61,700 nt of DNA. Origin: Roseivirga sp. E12. Lineage in GTDB: Bacteria > Bacteroidota > Bacteroidia > Cytophagales > Cyclobacteriaceae. Of this stretch, positions 38,157-48,191 are shown one piece after another (position 1 is the first letter of the stretch; every line of letters starts with the position of its first letter). The stretch covers positions 1 to 61,700 of the forward strand of contig NZ_JAGFMD010000013.1 of the NCBI RefSeq assembly GCF_017592825.1, in the 5' to 3' direction. Position numbers and translations under genes: made by a program. The notes under the pieces were generated by a model. It did not search any database. It was not told the origin of the DNA and saw only the letters and a program-made list of their open reading frames with translations.

Positions 38157-38750
38157 ATGTTCGCTTACCTTAAGGGAAAATTAGCCCATAAAGATCCGAC
38201 ATTTGTCATTGTTGATATTGGCGGAGTCGGCTATGAAGTGAAAATTTCACTCAATACTTTTTCCAAGATCAAGGATCAGGAAAACATTCAGCTCTTTACT
38301 CATTTTCATGTAAAGGAAGATGCTCAAATACTGTTTGGATTTGCTGATACGCATGAAAAACAGACTTTTCTACATCTAATTTCTATCTCAGGTGTGGGGC
38401 CCTCCACTGGTCTCATGGTGCTTTCGTCACTAAATCCGGAAGAGGTAGAGCAGGCAATTTTAAGCGAAGATGTCCGCACGATTCAAGCCGTTAAAGGTAT
38501 AGGTGCGAAAACCGCACAGCGCATCATTTTGGAACTAAAAGATAAAGTGGGTAAAGATGATGCTGGAGGTGACTTAATCGGACTACCAATTTCTAGTAAA
38601 AATACTACACGAAACGAGGCCTTAGCAGCGTTAGTAACTTTAGGCATTAATAAAGCCGCTGCGCAGAAGAGCATTGATAAGATTTTGAAGGAGAACTCCA
38701 GCGATATAAGCCTCGAAGAATTGATAAAATTAGCACTCAAAGCAGCTTGA
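38157..38750 (+). CDS. ruvA: Holliday junction helicase subunit RuvA
   Basis: A 197-residue protein with OB-fold domain I (about 1-65, GKLAHKDPTFVIVDIGGVGYEV), helix-hairpin-helix domain II (ISGVGPSTGLMVLS and VKGIGAKTAQRII) and the C-terminal domain III that contacts RuvB. It tetramerises on Holliday junctions during recombinational repair. sprA follows after 16 bases. Confidence 0.96.
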   Translation: MFAYLKGKLAHKDPTFVIVDIGGVGYEVKISLNTFSKIKDQENIQLFTHFHVKEDAQILFGFADTHEKQTFLHLISISGVGPSTGLMVLSSLNPEEVEQAILSEDVRTIQAVKGIGAKTAQRIILELKDKVGKDDAGGDLIGLPISSKNTTRNEALAALVTLGINKAAAQKSIDKILKENSSDISLEELIKLALKAA

Positions 38751-38766
38751 GGTATTTTCTTAAGAC

Positions 38767-41700
38767 TTGATACTACGCAAGAAAATATTAGTCCTCACAT
38801 TTTTTGGAGTGATGCTCTTCAGCATTTGCACGCCAACCTATGCCCGCTACTTTCAATCACAGGATACAGCAGCTGCAAAAAGTGATACTAGCAAATACGT
38901 AAAATCAGCCTCCCCAAAGTACAGACCCATTTATCCTCTAGGAGATCCTCTATACAGAAGATCTCTCAGCTCCCCACTATGGTTCAATAATGGGAGCTTC
39001 CTTAAAAAGACTATCTCACTAGATACTGGAAAAAGCCTGGTTTTCAGTGAACAGATTGGCGGCTCACTATATAGACCCCCTACACTGGTACCATTCAATG
39101 AAGCAGTCAAAAAGAGACTTGAACTAGGTAATAGAGCATTCTTCAGAGAGAAGTCAAAAGCCCTGGATGGAGAGAGTGCCATTAGCAATAGAGGACAACT
39201 GATACCTCCCATTGCTCTGAACCCTTTCTTTGATAGACTCTTTGGAGGAGATCAGATACTAATCAACACCAATGGTTTTGTTCAGTTAGACCTTGGGGGC
39301 CGATTTCAGAGAGTCGACAACCCTGCTATTCCTATCCGACAGCAACGTAATGGTACTTTTGAATTTGATCAGAACATTCAAATGAGTCTTCAAGGCACCA
39401 TCGGTTCCAAACTAAGGCTTAATGCAAACTTTGATAACAACAATTCTTTTGACTTTGAGAATGAGCTCAAAGTAGAGTTCAGTGGACTTGAATCTGACAT
39501 CATTAAGTCGCTAGAAATTGGTAATGTAAGTATGCCGATCGCCAATAGTTTGATTCAGGGTGGTCAAAACTTATTCGGTTTCAAAACCCAGTTACAGTTC
39601 GGGCGATTGTATGCTACGGTTTTAGCAGCTTCGCAACGCGGAAGCTCAGAGTCAATCGAAATTGATGGCGGGGTACAGCGTTCAGAGTTTGAAATTAGAG
39701 CTTCAGACTATGACGAGAATAGGCACTTTTTTCTTGGTCAGTTTTTTCGTAATAATTATGAAAGCTGGAATCAGAGCATCCCATCCATAATATCAGGAAT
39801 TCAGATCAGTAGAATTGAAGTATATATTCTTAACCGATCCAACAATACGCAAACCTTAAGAAACTTTGTTGGCCTAATGGATTTAGGCGAGGGCGATGTT
39901 TTCCAACAGGGAAATCCATTCGTTGGAAGTGGTCCTAGTAATGCCCCTACAGGCAATAATGTCAACAGCCTATTCCAAAATTTACAAAACAACCCAAATC
40001 TAAGACAAGCAGACCAAGTCAGTGGGATTCTTGAGGGGCAGGGCTTAGAGAAGGGCCAAGACTTCGAACGTGTAACTGGAGCACGCAAGCTCGACCCGGC
40101 TGAGTATACATTCAATCGTGAACTTGGTTTTCTTTCGCTGAACAGGCAATTACAAAATGATGAGGTACTTGCCGTATCCTATGAGTACAACTTTCGAGGT
40201 CAAAACCTAAAAGTTGGTGAGCTCACTGAAGACTATCAGAACCGAACCGAAGATGAGGTCATATTCCTTAAACTCTTAAGACCGAGCAAAATCAATACTC
40301 GAGTCCCTACATGGGACTTAATGATGAAAAACATCTACAACCTTAACGCTCCACAAATCGATCGTCAGTCATTCCAGCTAAGAGTAATCTATCGTGATGA
40401 TGATACAGGAATTGACAATCCAAGTTTGCACGAAGGACAAAACACCAAAGACATTCCATTGATAGAAATCATGGGACTGGACAGGTTAAACCAAAATGGA
40501 GACCCTCAGAAAGATGGTAACTTCGATTATGTAGAAGGCATTACTATCAATCCCGATCAGGGGTACATGATTTTCCCAAAGCTTGAGCCTTTCGGTCGTA
40601 CATTGGATGAGCAATTTCTTCCCAGTGAGCAGTTCTTACAAGAGAAATACGTGTTTGATACCCTCTATCGGACAACTAAGGCTGATGCCCAACTTGTATC
40701 TCGTCTCGATAAGTTTTTCTTAAAAGGAAGTCTCCAGTCAGGTTCTGCCAGCGAGATTAAGCTAAACGCCTTTCAAGTAGCAGAGGGCAGTGTAGTAGTA
40801 ACAGCAGGTGGTACTCCGTTAGTAGATGGGCAAGATTACCAAGTGGATTATGCACAAGGAAAGGTAACCATCATCAACCCTTCTATTCTAAACTCGGGAA
40901 AAAAGATCAGAGTTACTTATGAAAAGGCTGACCTCTTCAATTTTCAAGCAAGAAACTTACTCGGTGCCAGATTTGACTATGTCTACAATGACAAAACCAA
41001 TATAGGTCTTACACTAATGCACCTGAATGAGCGACCTCAAATAACACGGATTGGGATTGGCAATGAGCCTGTAAGTAACACCATGTGGGGAATGGACTTT
41101 AATTATAGCGATGATTCTAGGCTCTTGACTAAGCTAGTAGATGCTTTGCCATTCATTGACACCAAAGCACCTTCCAAACTATCATTCAGTGGTGAGTTTG
41201 CTCAGTTAATCCCTGGGACCTCGAATCGAGTGGATGGCGAAAGCACTTCTTACATTGATGACTTTGAAGCCACCGTAACGCCATTTAGCCTCAGCAGTGT
41301 ACAAGCCTGGAAATTAGGCGCTACACCAAGAACCGATGACAACCGTTTTGACCTTTCCAGCCAAACACCAGACAGGCTTGGAGCCAACTACAGACGTGCT
41401 AAAATCGCATGGTATACCGTAGACAATGTCTTTTACCGTTCTAGTGGGCGCGCGAGACCAGAAAATATTACACCAGAAGATTTAGAAAATCATTATGTAA
41501 GGTCAATCGGTCAGAATGAGGTTATTAACCGAGATGCACAGCAGATCATCGTTAATGAACCAACGCTAGACATAGCTTATTACCCAGCTGAAAGAGGGAT
41601 GTACAACTACAGTCCAAATCTAAATAGCGATGGATCACTTCCTAACCCAGAGCAGAATTTTGGGGCCATCACACGTGCTATTACCAACGAAGTGGACTTT

Positions 41701-44700
41701 GACAAAACCAATATAGAGTACATCGAATTTTGGGTAATGGATCCCTTCGTAAACGTTACTAATGGAGACCTAAACAATCCAAGAGGACTTATTGATGATG
41801 GTATCAATACTCCGAGAGCTAACACAACTGGAGGAAAATTAAGGTTCAACTTAGGAAGTATTTCGGAGGATATTATGCGAGATGAGCGTCATGCATTTGA
41901 ACAAGGCCTACCAACCGATGGCTCAAATGATCCTGATGATGTAATCACAAACGAATGGGGCCGTGTCACCCGTCAGCCTTATCTAAACCCAGCCTTTGAT
42001 AATACGGCAGAGGCAAGGATAAACCAAGATGTTGGACTTGATGGCATCCAATCTGGTGAGGAACAGACATTCTTTCAAGATTACATAAACTCGCTCAACC
42101 TTAGTCCGGAGGCAAGGCAGGCGCTCATCGCAGACCCGTCAAACGATAACTTCAGGTACTACCTTGATGACGAATACGATGCAACTGATGCAAAGATCCT
42201 AGAGCGCTACAAGCGTTTCAATGGTATGGAAGGTAACAGCCCCATATCTAACGGCAACCAACTGTTCACCCCTTCCAATTCAAATTTACCTGATAATGAA
42301 GACCTCAACAGAGACAACACTTTGGCCGATCTTGAGGAATACTATGAATATGAAATTGACTTACGCCCGGGCGCACTTCAAGTAGGTAGAAACAACATTG
42401 TTGATAAAATCACACGACCAGTCAATGGGGATGATGTGGATTGGTTTTTATTCAGAATTCCTGTTAGAAAGCCAGACCGAGTACAAGGAAATATCAACGG
42501 GTTTAAATCAGTAAGATACTTAAGAACCTATCTGACCGACTTTTCGGAGCCAATTGTTTTGAGGATGGTCAACTTCAGATTGGTGGGTAGTCAGTGGAGA
42601 ATTTTCAATGAGAGTCTATTTGAAAAAGGGCTATTTGAAATACCCGAGCCTTCCGATCCTAATTTCACTGTGTCGGTGGTAGGTTTTGAAGAGAATAGCC
42701 TAGGTGGACAAGGAAGACCTCCATATGTTTTGCCTCCAGGCATTATTAGAGACAGGGATAATACTTCAGCTGTACCAAGAAGAAGAAATGAGCAATCCCT
42801 TCAACTGAGTGTCGAAAACCTGAGAGATCGCGATGCACGAGCTGTTTTCAAAAATGTGAGTCAAGATATGGTGAACTATGGCAGAGTAAAAATGTTCTTT
42901 CATGCCGATAGCCCAGACGAAATAGCGCCAGGCGAGGTAACGGCTTTTCTAAGATTGGGTACTGACTTCACTGAAAACTATTATGAAATAGAGGTCCCGC
43001 TTAGAATGACGCTTCCGGGAGAAGAATCTCCTCAACTGATCTGGCCAGAAGAAAACGAAATAGATGTTGCATTCAGCAGCTTATATGAGGTTAAGGCAAA
43101 CCGTAACCGTTCCAACTCAAACCTGAGCCTACCATTTACTGAACAAGTCGGGCGATATAACATAACTGTGGTCGGTAGACCAGACCTAAGCACAGTGCAG
43201 ACCTTGATGATAGGCATGCGGAATCCTAGTTCTACAGATTCTGAACCAAAAACCTTCTTCTTATGGGCTAATGAGCTTCGTGTAACCGACTTTGACAGCA
43301 AGTCAGGTTTTGCAGCTAATGCAAGGTTAGATGCTCAATTAGCAGACCTAGGAAACGTATCTGCCTCCCTTCGCCACTCCTCCATAGGTTTTGGTGCCAT
43401 TGCTGATAAGATTTCTGATCGTAACAGAGAACGAACTACACAATACGATGTCTCGACAAGACTAAATCTTCATAAGTTCTTTCCAGAAGAATGGGGATTA
43501 GAAATTCCTGCATTTTTTAGTTTTGAACGCTCCCGATCGGTACCACAATTCGATCCTTTAGACCCTGACCTACCCTTGGATGACGTACTTAACTCCTTCG
43601 ATACCGAAGAGGAAAAGGATGACTATTTTGACAAAGTGGTTGACGTTTCGAATAGAAGAAGTTTGAACCTTTCAAACGTTAGAAAGAAACGAACTACTGA
43701 TAAGCCTGCTATGCCTTTAGACATAGAGAATTTCAGTTTCACCTACGCATATAATGAGGTAACGAGGAGCAACATTAATACAGCTTCTTATGATTATCGT
43801 AATTATCGCGGTGCTGTTAATTATTCCTATCAGCCGAAGGAAATAAACATCCAGCCATTTAAGAATGTCGACTTTCTGAACTCAAAATGGCTGAAAATCA
43901 TTAAAGACTTCAATTTCAATCCGGTACCAAATTCTGTTGTTGTAAGTGCGAATTTGAATCGCAGTTTCTTGAGAACTCAATTGAGAAATGCCGACCTCGG
44001 TATTGAAGGAATTGATCCATACTTCGAAAAGTCATTCACGATGGATCGTGCTTACGCTCTAAACTGGAATTTGGCAGAACGTATTACGCTTGATTATACC
44101 GCAAACGCCAGAGCAATTATTGACGAACCTGAAGGTGACATTGATACAGAAGCCAAGCGTGATTCAGTATGGAGTAACCTTAAGAGTTTCGGTAGAATAA
44201 AAGACTTTAACCATAACATTAGAGCCACTTACACGCTGCCTTTCGATAAAATCCCTCTTACCGAATGGATAAGCGCAGACTTAGGCTATAACGCAACCTT
44301 CAACTGGCAGGCTGGGGCAATCGGTCAGCGAGACACCTTAGGTAATGTTGCCAATAATACTCGTGAGATTTCACTTTCTGGAAAACTTGATCTTGTGAGT
44401 CTATATAATAACATCGGTGTACTCAAAAACATCAACTCTCCACAAAGAAGCAGATCGAGGGCAAGGTCAGTCAATACGACACCAGATTCGGTAAAAACTA
44501 GGAAGCCAATTTTCGAAACTCCATTTATCAAAGGACTACTCCGAACTTTGATGTCCATTCGAAGTATCGACTTTAACTATAACAAATCAGAAGGTACAGT
44601 ACTGCCTGGCTATATGCCAGATGTCTTCCTCTTTGGCTTAGACAGAAATTTTTCGAATCCAGGCTTCGGGTTTGTACTTGGAGGGCAAGATGTAGGCATA

Positions 44701-45885
44701 AGAGACAGATTAGTAAGAAATGGTCAGTATGCACCAAGTGAGTTCCTGACTAATCCTTTTGGGCAAAACCAAGCAACTGTCTTCTCTTATAATGCTGCCG
44801 TTGAACCTTTCCAAGACTTTAGAATTACGCTCACTGGACGCAAGACTTTCACAGAGAACTATCAAGAAATATTTAGAAATGATTCGGACTTGGATGCATT
44901 CATAAGTGTAAACCCAAATAGGTCTGGTACATATAACATTTCTTATTTCATGTTGAAGACGGCATTTGAAAAGGATAATGGTGACAATGAATCTCCCCTA
45001 TTCTCAAATTTTGAAAACTATCGATCAATTGTTAAAGGCAGACTTGACCAACTCAATGAAGCTGGTACTTATGATCTCAATTCTCAGGAAGTCGTGATAC
45101 CTGCTTTTGTAGCGGCTTACAGCGGGAAGGACCCCGAATCTGTGAACACAAGCCCTTTTCCAAAATTTCCAATACCAAACTGGAATCTCAATTACCGAGG
45201 GCTTTCTAAAATAAAAGGGCTGAGCGAAGTTTTTTCCTCTATCACACTTTCACACTCCTATGCGAGTAGGTATGATGTCAGCAACTACGTTAACTCGCCA
45301 CTCTACACTTTTGGTCTAACCCTTGATAACAATGTTGCAGACGCAGGACTGGCCAATCAGTTTAATGAAAATGGAGATTTGGTGCCAGTCTACCTTGCTC
45401 AACAAATTGTTCTGTCAGAGACTATGGCTCCATTTATTGGAGTACAGGTGAAGACCAAGGGCAACTGGGACTTGAGTTTCGATTACTCCAGAGAAAGGAA
45501 TATTGCGCTTAACCTTTCAAACATTCAGGTGACAGAGCTTACTTCAAATGCTCTTCAGCTCAATGTGGGCTTCGCTAAAACAGGAGTAAAAATACCATTC
45601 CGAATTAACGGTCGTAAAGAAAGCCTACCCAATGAATTAAGATTCAATATGTTATTCACGGTAAGCGATCGTAAAACAGTTCAAAGAAGAATTGGAGAGT
45701 CTAGTATTGTAACCGATGGGATTCGCATTTTCAGATTGAGCCCTACCCTTGATTATAATATCAGTGAGGCACTACAATTAACGGTCTATTTTGACAGAAA
45801 TGTGAACGACCCAAGAGTATCAACTAGCTTCTTAAATGCTAGAACTTCCTTTGGTGGGAGAATTCAATTCAATTTGTCTCAATAA
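38767..45885 (+). CDS. sprA: T9SS outer-membrane translocon SprA/Sov
   Basis: A 2372-residue protein, the giant single-chain barrel of the type IX secretion system. A signal peptide lies at about 1-26 (LTFFGVMLFSICTPTYA); the rest alternates Asn/Asp-rich loops and strands with repeated family motifs (FGFKTQLQFGRLYATVLAAS, EYNFRGQ, VTYEKADLFNFQARNLLGARF). Length is in the range known for Flavobacterium SprA and Porphyromonas Sov. The start is TTG at 38767. It forms the pore through which folded cargo crosses the outer membrane; its partner PorV is at 59126. Confidence 0.96.
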   Translation: MILRKKILVLTFFGVMLFSICTPTYARYFQSQDTAAAKSDTSKYVKSASPKYRPIYPLGDPLYRRSLSSPLWFNNGSFLKKTISLDTGKSLVFSEQIGGSLYRPPTLVPFNEAVKKRLELGNRAFFREKSKALDGESAISNRGQLIPPIALNPFFDRLFGGDQILINTNGFVQLDLGGRFQRVDNPAIPIRQQRNGTFEFDQNIQMSLQGTIGSKLRLNANFDNNNSFDFENELKVEFSGLESDIIKSLEIGNVSMPIANSLIQGGQNLFGFKTQLQFGRLYATVLAASQRGSSESIEIDGGVQRSEFEIRASDYDENRHFFLGQFFRNNYESWNQSIPSIISGIQISRIEVYILNRSNNTQTLRNFVGLMDLGEGDVFQQGNPFVGSGPSNAPTGNNVNSLFQNLQNNPNLRQADQVSGILEGQGLEKGQDFERVTGARKLDPAEYTFNRELGFLSLNRQLQNDEVLAVSYEYNFRGQNLKVGELTEDYQNRTEDEVIFLKLLRPSKINTRVPTWDLMMKNIYNLNAPQIDRQSFQLRVIYRDDDTGIDNPSLHEGQNTKDIPLIEIMGLDRLNQNGDPQKDGNFDYVEGITINPDQGYMIFPKLEPFGRTLDEQFLPSEQFLQEKYVFDTLYRTTKADAQLVSRLDKFFLKGSLQSGSASEIKLNAFQVAEGSVVVTAGGTPLVDGQDYQVDYAQGKVTIINPSILNSGKKIRVTYEKADLFNFQARNLLGARFDYVYNDKTNIGLTLMHLNERPQITRIGIGNEPVSNTMWGMDFNYSDDSRLLTKLVDALPFIDTKAPSKLSFSGEFAQLIPGTSNRVDGESTSYIDDFEATVTPFSLSSVQAWKLGATPRTDDNRFDLSSQTPDRLGANYRRAKIAWYTVDNVFYRSSGRARPENITPEDLENHYVRSIGQNEVINRDAQQIIVNEPTLDIAYYPAERGMYNYSPNLNSDGSLPNPEQNFGAITRAITNEVDFDKTNIEYIEFWVMDPFVNVTNGDLNNPRGLIDDGINTPRANTTGGKLRFNLGSISEDIMRDERHAFEQGLPTDGSNDPDDVITNEWGRVTRQPYLNPAFDNTAEARINQDVGLDGIQSGEEQTFFQDYINSLNLSPEARQALIADPSNDNFRYYLDDEYDATDAKILERYKRFNGMEGNSPISNGNQLFTPSNSNLPDNEDLNRDNTLADLEEYYEYEIDLRPGALQVGRNNIVDKITRPVNGDDVDWFLFRIPVRKPDRVQGNINGFKSVRYLRTYLTDFSEPIVLRMVNFRLVGSQWRIFNESLFEKGLFEIPEPSDPNFTVSVVGFEENSLGGQGRPPYVLPPGIIRDRDNTSAVPRRRNEQSLQLSVENLRDRDARAVFKNVSQDMVNYGRVKMFFHADSPDEIAPGEVTAFLRLGTDFTENYYEIEVPLRMTLPGEESPQLIWPEENEIDVAFSSLYEVKANRNRSNSNLSLPFTEQVGRYNITVVGRPDLSTVQTLMIGMRNPSSTDSEPKTFFLWANELRVTDFDSKSGFAANARLDAQLADLGNVSASLRHSSIGFGAIADKISDRNRERTTQYDVSTRLNLHKFFPEEWGLEIPAFFSFERSRSVPQFDPLDPDLPLDDVLNSFDTEEEKDDYFDKVVDVSNRRSLNLSNVRKKRTTDKPAMPLDIENFSFTYAYNEVTRSNINTASYDYRNYRGAVNYSYQPKEINIQPFKNVDFLNSKWLKIIKDFNFNPVPNSVVVSANLNRSFLRTQLRNADLGIEGIDPYFEKSFTMDRAYALNWNLAERITLDYTANARAIIDEPEGDIDTEAKRDSVWSNLKSFGRIKDFNHNIRATYTLPFDKIPLTEWISADLGYNATFNWQAGAIGQRDTLGNVANNTREISLSGKLDLVSLYNNIGVLKNINSPQRSRSRARSVNTTPDSVKTRKPIFETPFIKGLLRTLMSIRSIDFNYNKSEGTVLPGYMPDVFLFGLDRNFSNPGFGFVLGGQDVGIRDRLVRNGQYAPSEFLTNPFGQNQATVFSYNAAVEPFQDFRITLTGRKTFTENYQEIFRNDSDLDAFISVNPNRSGTYNISYFMLKTAFEKDNGDNESPLFSNFENYRSIVKGRLDQLNEAGTYDLNSQEVVIPAFVAAYSGKDPESVNTSPFPKFPIPNWNLNYRGLSKIKGLSEVFSSITLSHSYASRYDVSNYVNSPLYTFGLTLDNNVADAGLANQFNENGDLVPVYLAQQIVLSETMAPFIGVQVKTKGNWDLSFDYSRERNIALNLSNIQVTELTSNALQLNVGFAKTGVKIPFRINGRKESLPNELRFNMLFTVSDRKTVQRRIGESSIVTDGIRIFRLSPTLDYNISEALQLTVYFDRNVNDPRVSTSFLNARTSFGGRIQFNLSQ

Positions 45886-45909
45886 TTCTGCAATTCTCGG
45901 GAAAGCGTG

Positions 45910-45917
45910 TATTTTTG
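45910..45917 (+). promoter_or_regulatory. -7 element for gcvH
   Basis: TATTTTTG, 21 bases before the gcvH ATG, with TTCTG 19 bases upstream as a weak -33 candidate. Confidence 0.5.
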
Positions 45918-45938
45918 AAGCGCTAGAAAATCCAGACT

Positions 45939-46319
45939 ATGAATATACCTGCAGAACTAAAATACACTGACGATCACGAGTGGATCAAAGTAGAAGGTGA
46001 TGTTGCTACAGTTGGCATTACTGACTTCGCCCAAGGCGAATTAGGAGACATTGTTTATGTTGAAATTGAAACGGAAGGCGAAACAATTGACGCAAGTGAA
46101 GTGTTCGGCACCGTGGAAGCCGTAAAAACGGTTTCTGACCTCTTTATGCCTCTCTCTGGGGAGATCATTGAGGTGAATGGAGATTTGGAAGACAGTCCTG
46201 AAAAAGTCAACGAAGCCCCTTATGAAGATGGCTGGATGATTAAGATTAAACTGAGTGATACTTCTGAGGTTGAAAACCTTATGACAGCTGACTCTTATAA
46301 GGCTCATATTGGCGGATAA
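45939..46319 (+). CDS. gcvH: Glycine cleavage system H protein
   Basis: A 126-residue lipoyl carrier protein with the start TDDHEWIKVEGD and the lipoyl-lysine motif GTVEAVKTVSD (Lys63). It shuttles the aminomethyl group between the P, T and L proteins, which are not in the window. The Kbl/threonine dehydrogenase pair at 22388-24898 makes glycine that this system could oxidise. The VanZ-like gene overlaps its end by 11 bases. Confidence 0.96.
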   Translation: MNIPAELKYTDDHEWIKVEGDVATVGITDFAQGELGDIVYVEIETEGETIDASEVFGTVEAVKTVSDLFMPLSGEIIEVNGDLEDSPEKVNEAPYEDGWMIKIKLSDTSEVENLMTADSYKAHIGG

Positions 46320-46716
46320 GAAACTAAACAAATGGTTGTACATGATGCCTGCAATAATTTGGGCCCTTGTACTAGCCGTTTTGATGCTCTTACCACAGGA
46401 GTCCTTTCCAGAATCTAAATTACTGTCCTACGATAAATTAGCCCATTTAGGCGTTTTTGCCATATTAAGTGGGCTTTTACTATTTGGAGCACTCAAAACA
46501 AAGGTTTTGGGGAAAACTAAAACATCTCTACTAGTTCGCTCGTTAACTATAAGTATAGTTTATAGTGCTGGGCTTGAATTTCTCCAACAATTTTCGCCCG
46601 GTAGATCGACAGATATCTACGATTTAGTGGCAAATGTCGCAGGGGCTATTTTTGGTGTATTAGTTTTTTATATATTTAACAAAAATAAGTTTGCGATTTA
46701 TAAACTAATGTTATAG
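46309..46716 (+). CDS. VanZ-like membrane protein
   Basis: A 135-residue protein with four membrane helices and the VanZ family pattern SYDKLAHLGVFAILSGLL and SAGLEFLQQFSPGRSTDIYDLVANVAGAI. VanZ relatives are linked to glycopeptide tolerance in Gram-positives, but in Bacteroidota the role is unknown. The start is TTG at 46309, inside gcvH. Confidence 0.83.
   Translation: MADKKLNKWLYMMPAIIWALVLAVLMLLPQESFPESKLLSYDKLAHLGVFAILSGLLLFGALKTKVLGKTKTSLLVRSLTISIVYSAGLEFLQQFSPGRSTDIYDLVANVAGAIFGVLVFYIFNKNKFAIYKLML
46686..46693 (+). promoter_or_regulatory. -7 element for the first tonB gene
   Basis: TAAGTTTG inside the end of the VanZ-like gene, 46 bases before the ATG at 46740 and 9 bases upstream of the AACTAA dyad, which would place the dyad near the transcription start. 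Confidence 0.4.
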
Positions 46717-46718
46717 TT
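46703..46718. promoter_or_regulatory. 16-bp dyad before tonB paralogue 1
   Basis: AACTAA-TGTT-ATAGTT: an inverted repeat with one mismatch and a 4-base spacer, 21 bases before the ATG. Same layout as the dyads before paralogues 2 and 3. Candidate operator. Confidence 0.5.
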
Positions 46719-46739
46719 TTAGAATCTAACCCGAGAATT

Positions 46740-47414
46740 ATGGAAGCCAAAAAGACTCCGCAAGCGGACGTAAACAAGAAGTCAACCATGTTTATCATGG
46801 TAGGTCTGATTGTCAGCCTCGGAATCACATTGATGGCCTTTGAGTATAAGCAATACGATGAAGGTGAGTTAATGGATTTGGGAATGGCAGATGACGATTT
46901 TGAAGAACTAACAGAAATTCCTCCTACGGAGCAACCGCCTCCACCACCTCCACCGGTAAAACAACCTCAAATCATCGAGATTCCTGATGAAGAGGAAATC
47001 GAAGAAGAGATTGAAATCGATCTTGACGTTGAAATTACTGAAGAGACTGAGGTAGAAGAAATTGTTTTCGAAGAAGAGCCTGAAGAAGAAGAAGCCGATA
47101 AGGTGTTCTTGGTTGTAGAAGAAGATGCAGCTTTTCCTGGTGGACAAGGCGAATGGAACAAGTTTCTAAGAAAGAACCTAAAGTACCCAAGGCAAGCAAA
47201 GCGTATGGGTATCGAGGGTAACGTTTATCTCTCCTTTATTGTGGACAGAACTGGTAGTATCTCGGATATCCAAGTGATTAGAGAAGTTGGTGGTGGCTGT
47301 GATGAAGAAGCTGTAAGAGTGTTAAAAGCATCTCCTAAGTGGACTCCAGGTAAGCAAAGAGGTAAAGCTGTTATTCAGCGAATGACCCTAAGAATCGTAT
47401 TTAGACTTAAGTAA
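46740..47414 (+). CDS. TonB-family energy transducer, paralogue 1 (acidic linker)
   Basis: A 224-residue protein: cytoplasmic start, one membrane helix (about 16-34), a short Pro run (66-72), a very acidic linker (79-120, mostly Glu/Asp/Ile) and the TonB C-terminal domain (about 130-224, with FPGGQGEW, YPRQAKRMGIEG and IREVGGGCDEEAVRVLKASPKW). TonB couples the proton gradient to outer-membrane receptors, but the usual basic Lys/Pro linker is replaced by acid residues. ExbB/ExbD are not nearby. Confidence 0.9.
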   Translation: MEAKKTPQADVNKKSTMFIMVGLIVSLGITLMAFEYKQYDEGELMDLGMADDDFEELTEIPPTEQPPPPPPPVKQPQIIEIPDEEEIEEEIEIDLDVEITEETEVEEIVFEEEPEEEEADKVFLVVEEDAAFPGGQGEWNKFLRKNLKYPRQAKRMGIEGNVYLSFIVDRTGSISDIQVIREVGGGCDEEAVRVLKASPKWTPGKQRGKAVIQRMTLRIVFRLK

Positions 47415-47420
47415 TATATT

Positions 47421-47448
47421 AAAGGCCCACATTGTTGGGCCTTTATTT
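47421..47448 (+). terminator. Terminator after tonB paralogue 1
   Basis: Stem AAAGGCCCA (47421-47429) / TGGGCCTTT (47436-47444), followed by ATTTTA. It makes paralogue 2 a separate transcription unit. Confidence 0.85.
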
Positions 47449-47458
47449 TATATATTAT

Positions 47459-47484
47459 AACTAATTACTTAGTTACTTAACTAA
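47459..47484. promoter_or_regulatory. Overlapping dyads before tonB paralogue 2
   Basis: AACTAA-TTAC-TTAGTT (47459-47474) is a perfect 6+6 inverted repeat with a 4-base spacer; TTAGTT-ACTT-AACTAA (47469-47484) is a second, opposite dyad sharing the middle half-site. A further ACTAA is at 47486. The ATG is at 47496. Confidence 0.65.
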
Positions 47485-47495
47485 AACTAATAACA

Positions 47496-48170
47496 ATGGA
47501 AATAAAAAAAAACCCTAAAGCCGACTTAGCACGTAAATCAGCACTATTCATGATGATAGGTCTGGTGACCAGTCTATCAATCACCATCATCGCATTCGAA
47601 TGGAAGAGCACAGATATGGGTGACCTTATGGACCTTGGATCTGTCTCAGATGACTTTGCCGACCTTATTGACATACCTCCTACCGAACAATTGCCAAAGG
47701 AACCACCAAAGGTCAAACACTTTCAAATTATTGACGTACCTGATGACGAAGAAATCGATGAGGAAATAGACATAGACCTTGACATAGATATTACCGAAGA
47801 CACAGAAATAGACGATGTGTTTTTCGAACCAGAGCCTGATGAAGAAATTGCCGATGAAGTTATGCTCTTTCCTGAAGAACAAGCTTCATTTCCAGGTGGG
47901 CTTAAGGCATGGAGAAAGTTTCTCAACGATAATCTCAAATATCCTCGACAAGCTAAGCGCATGAATTTAAGTGGTACCGTCATGCTCTCCTTTGTCGTCA
48001 ATAAAGAAGGTATGATATCCGACATAGAGGTAATTAGAGAAGTTGGTGGTGGCTGCGATGAAGAAGCCGTTCGAGTGCTTGGACTATCACCCAGATGGAA
48101 CCCCGGCCTACAAAGAGGCCGCGCAGTCAAATCTCGTATGAATATTAGAGTGGTATTCAGTTTGAGGTAA
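47496..48170 (+). CDS. TonB-family energy transducer, paralogue 2 (acidic linker)
   Basis: A 224-residue close relative of paralogue 1 that aligns without gaps: membrane helix about 16-34, DIPPTEQ at 59-65, an acidic linker at 79-121 rich in Asp/Glu/Ile, and a TonB C-terminal domain with FPGGLKAW, YPRQAKRMNLSG and REVGGGCDEEAVRVLGLSPRW. The Pro run of paralogue 1 is reduced to a few residues. A recent tandem duplication is likely. Confidence 0.9.
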   Translation: MEIKKNPKADLARKSALFMMIGLVTSLSITIIAFEWKSTDMGDLMDLGSVSDDFADLIDIPPTEQLPKEPPKVKHFQIIDVPDDEEIDEEIDIDLDIDITEDTEIDDVFFEPEPDEEIADEVMLFPEEQASFPGGLKAWRKFLNDNLKYPRQAKRMNLSGTVMLSFVVNKEGMISDIEVIREVGGGCDEEAVRVLGLSPRWNPGLQRGRAVKSRMNIRVVFSLR

Positions 48171-48191
48171 AGCTATTTTTTTAGTATTTAT

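Noticed and set aside
47723-48130. Antisense Ser-rich frame inside tonB paralogue 2
   Set aside because: It arises from the acidic linker codons read backwards; no start signal or homology.
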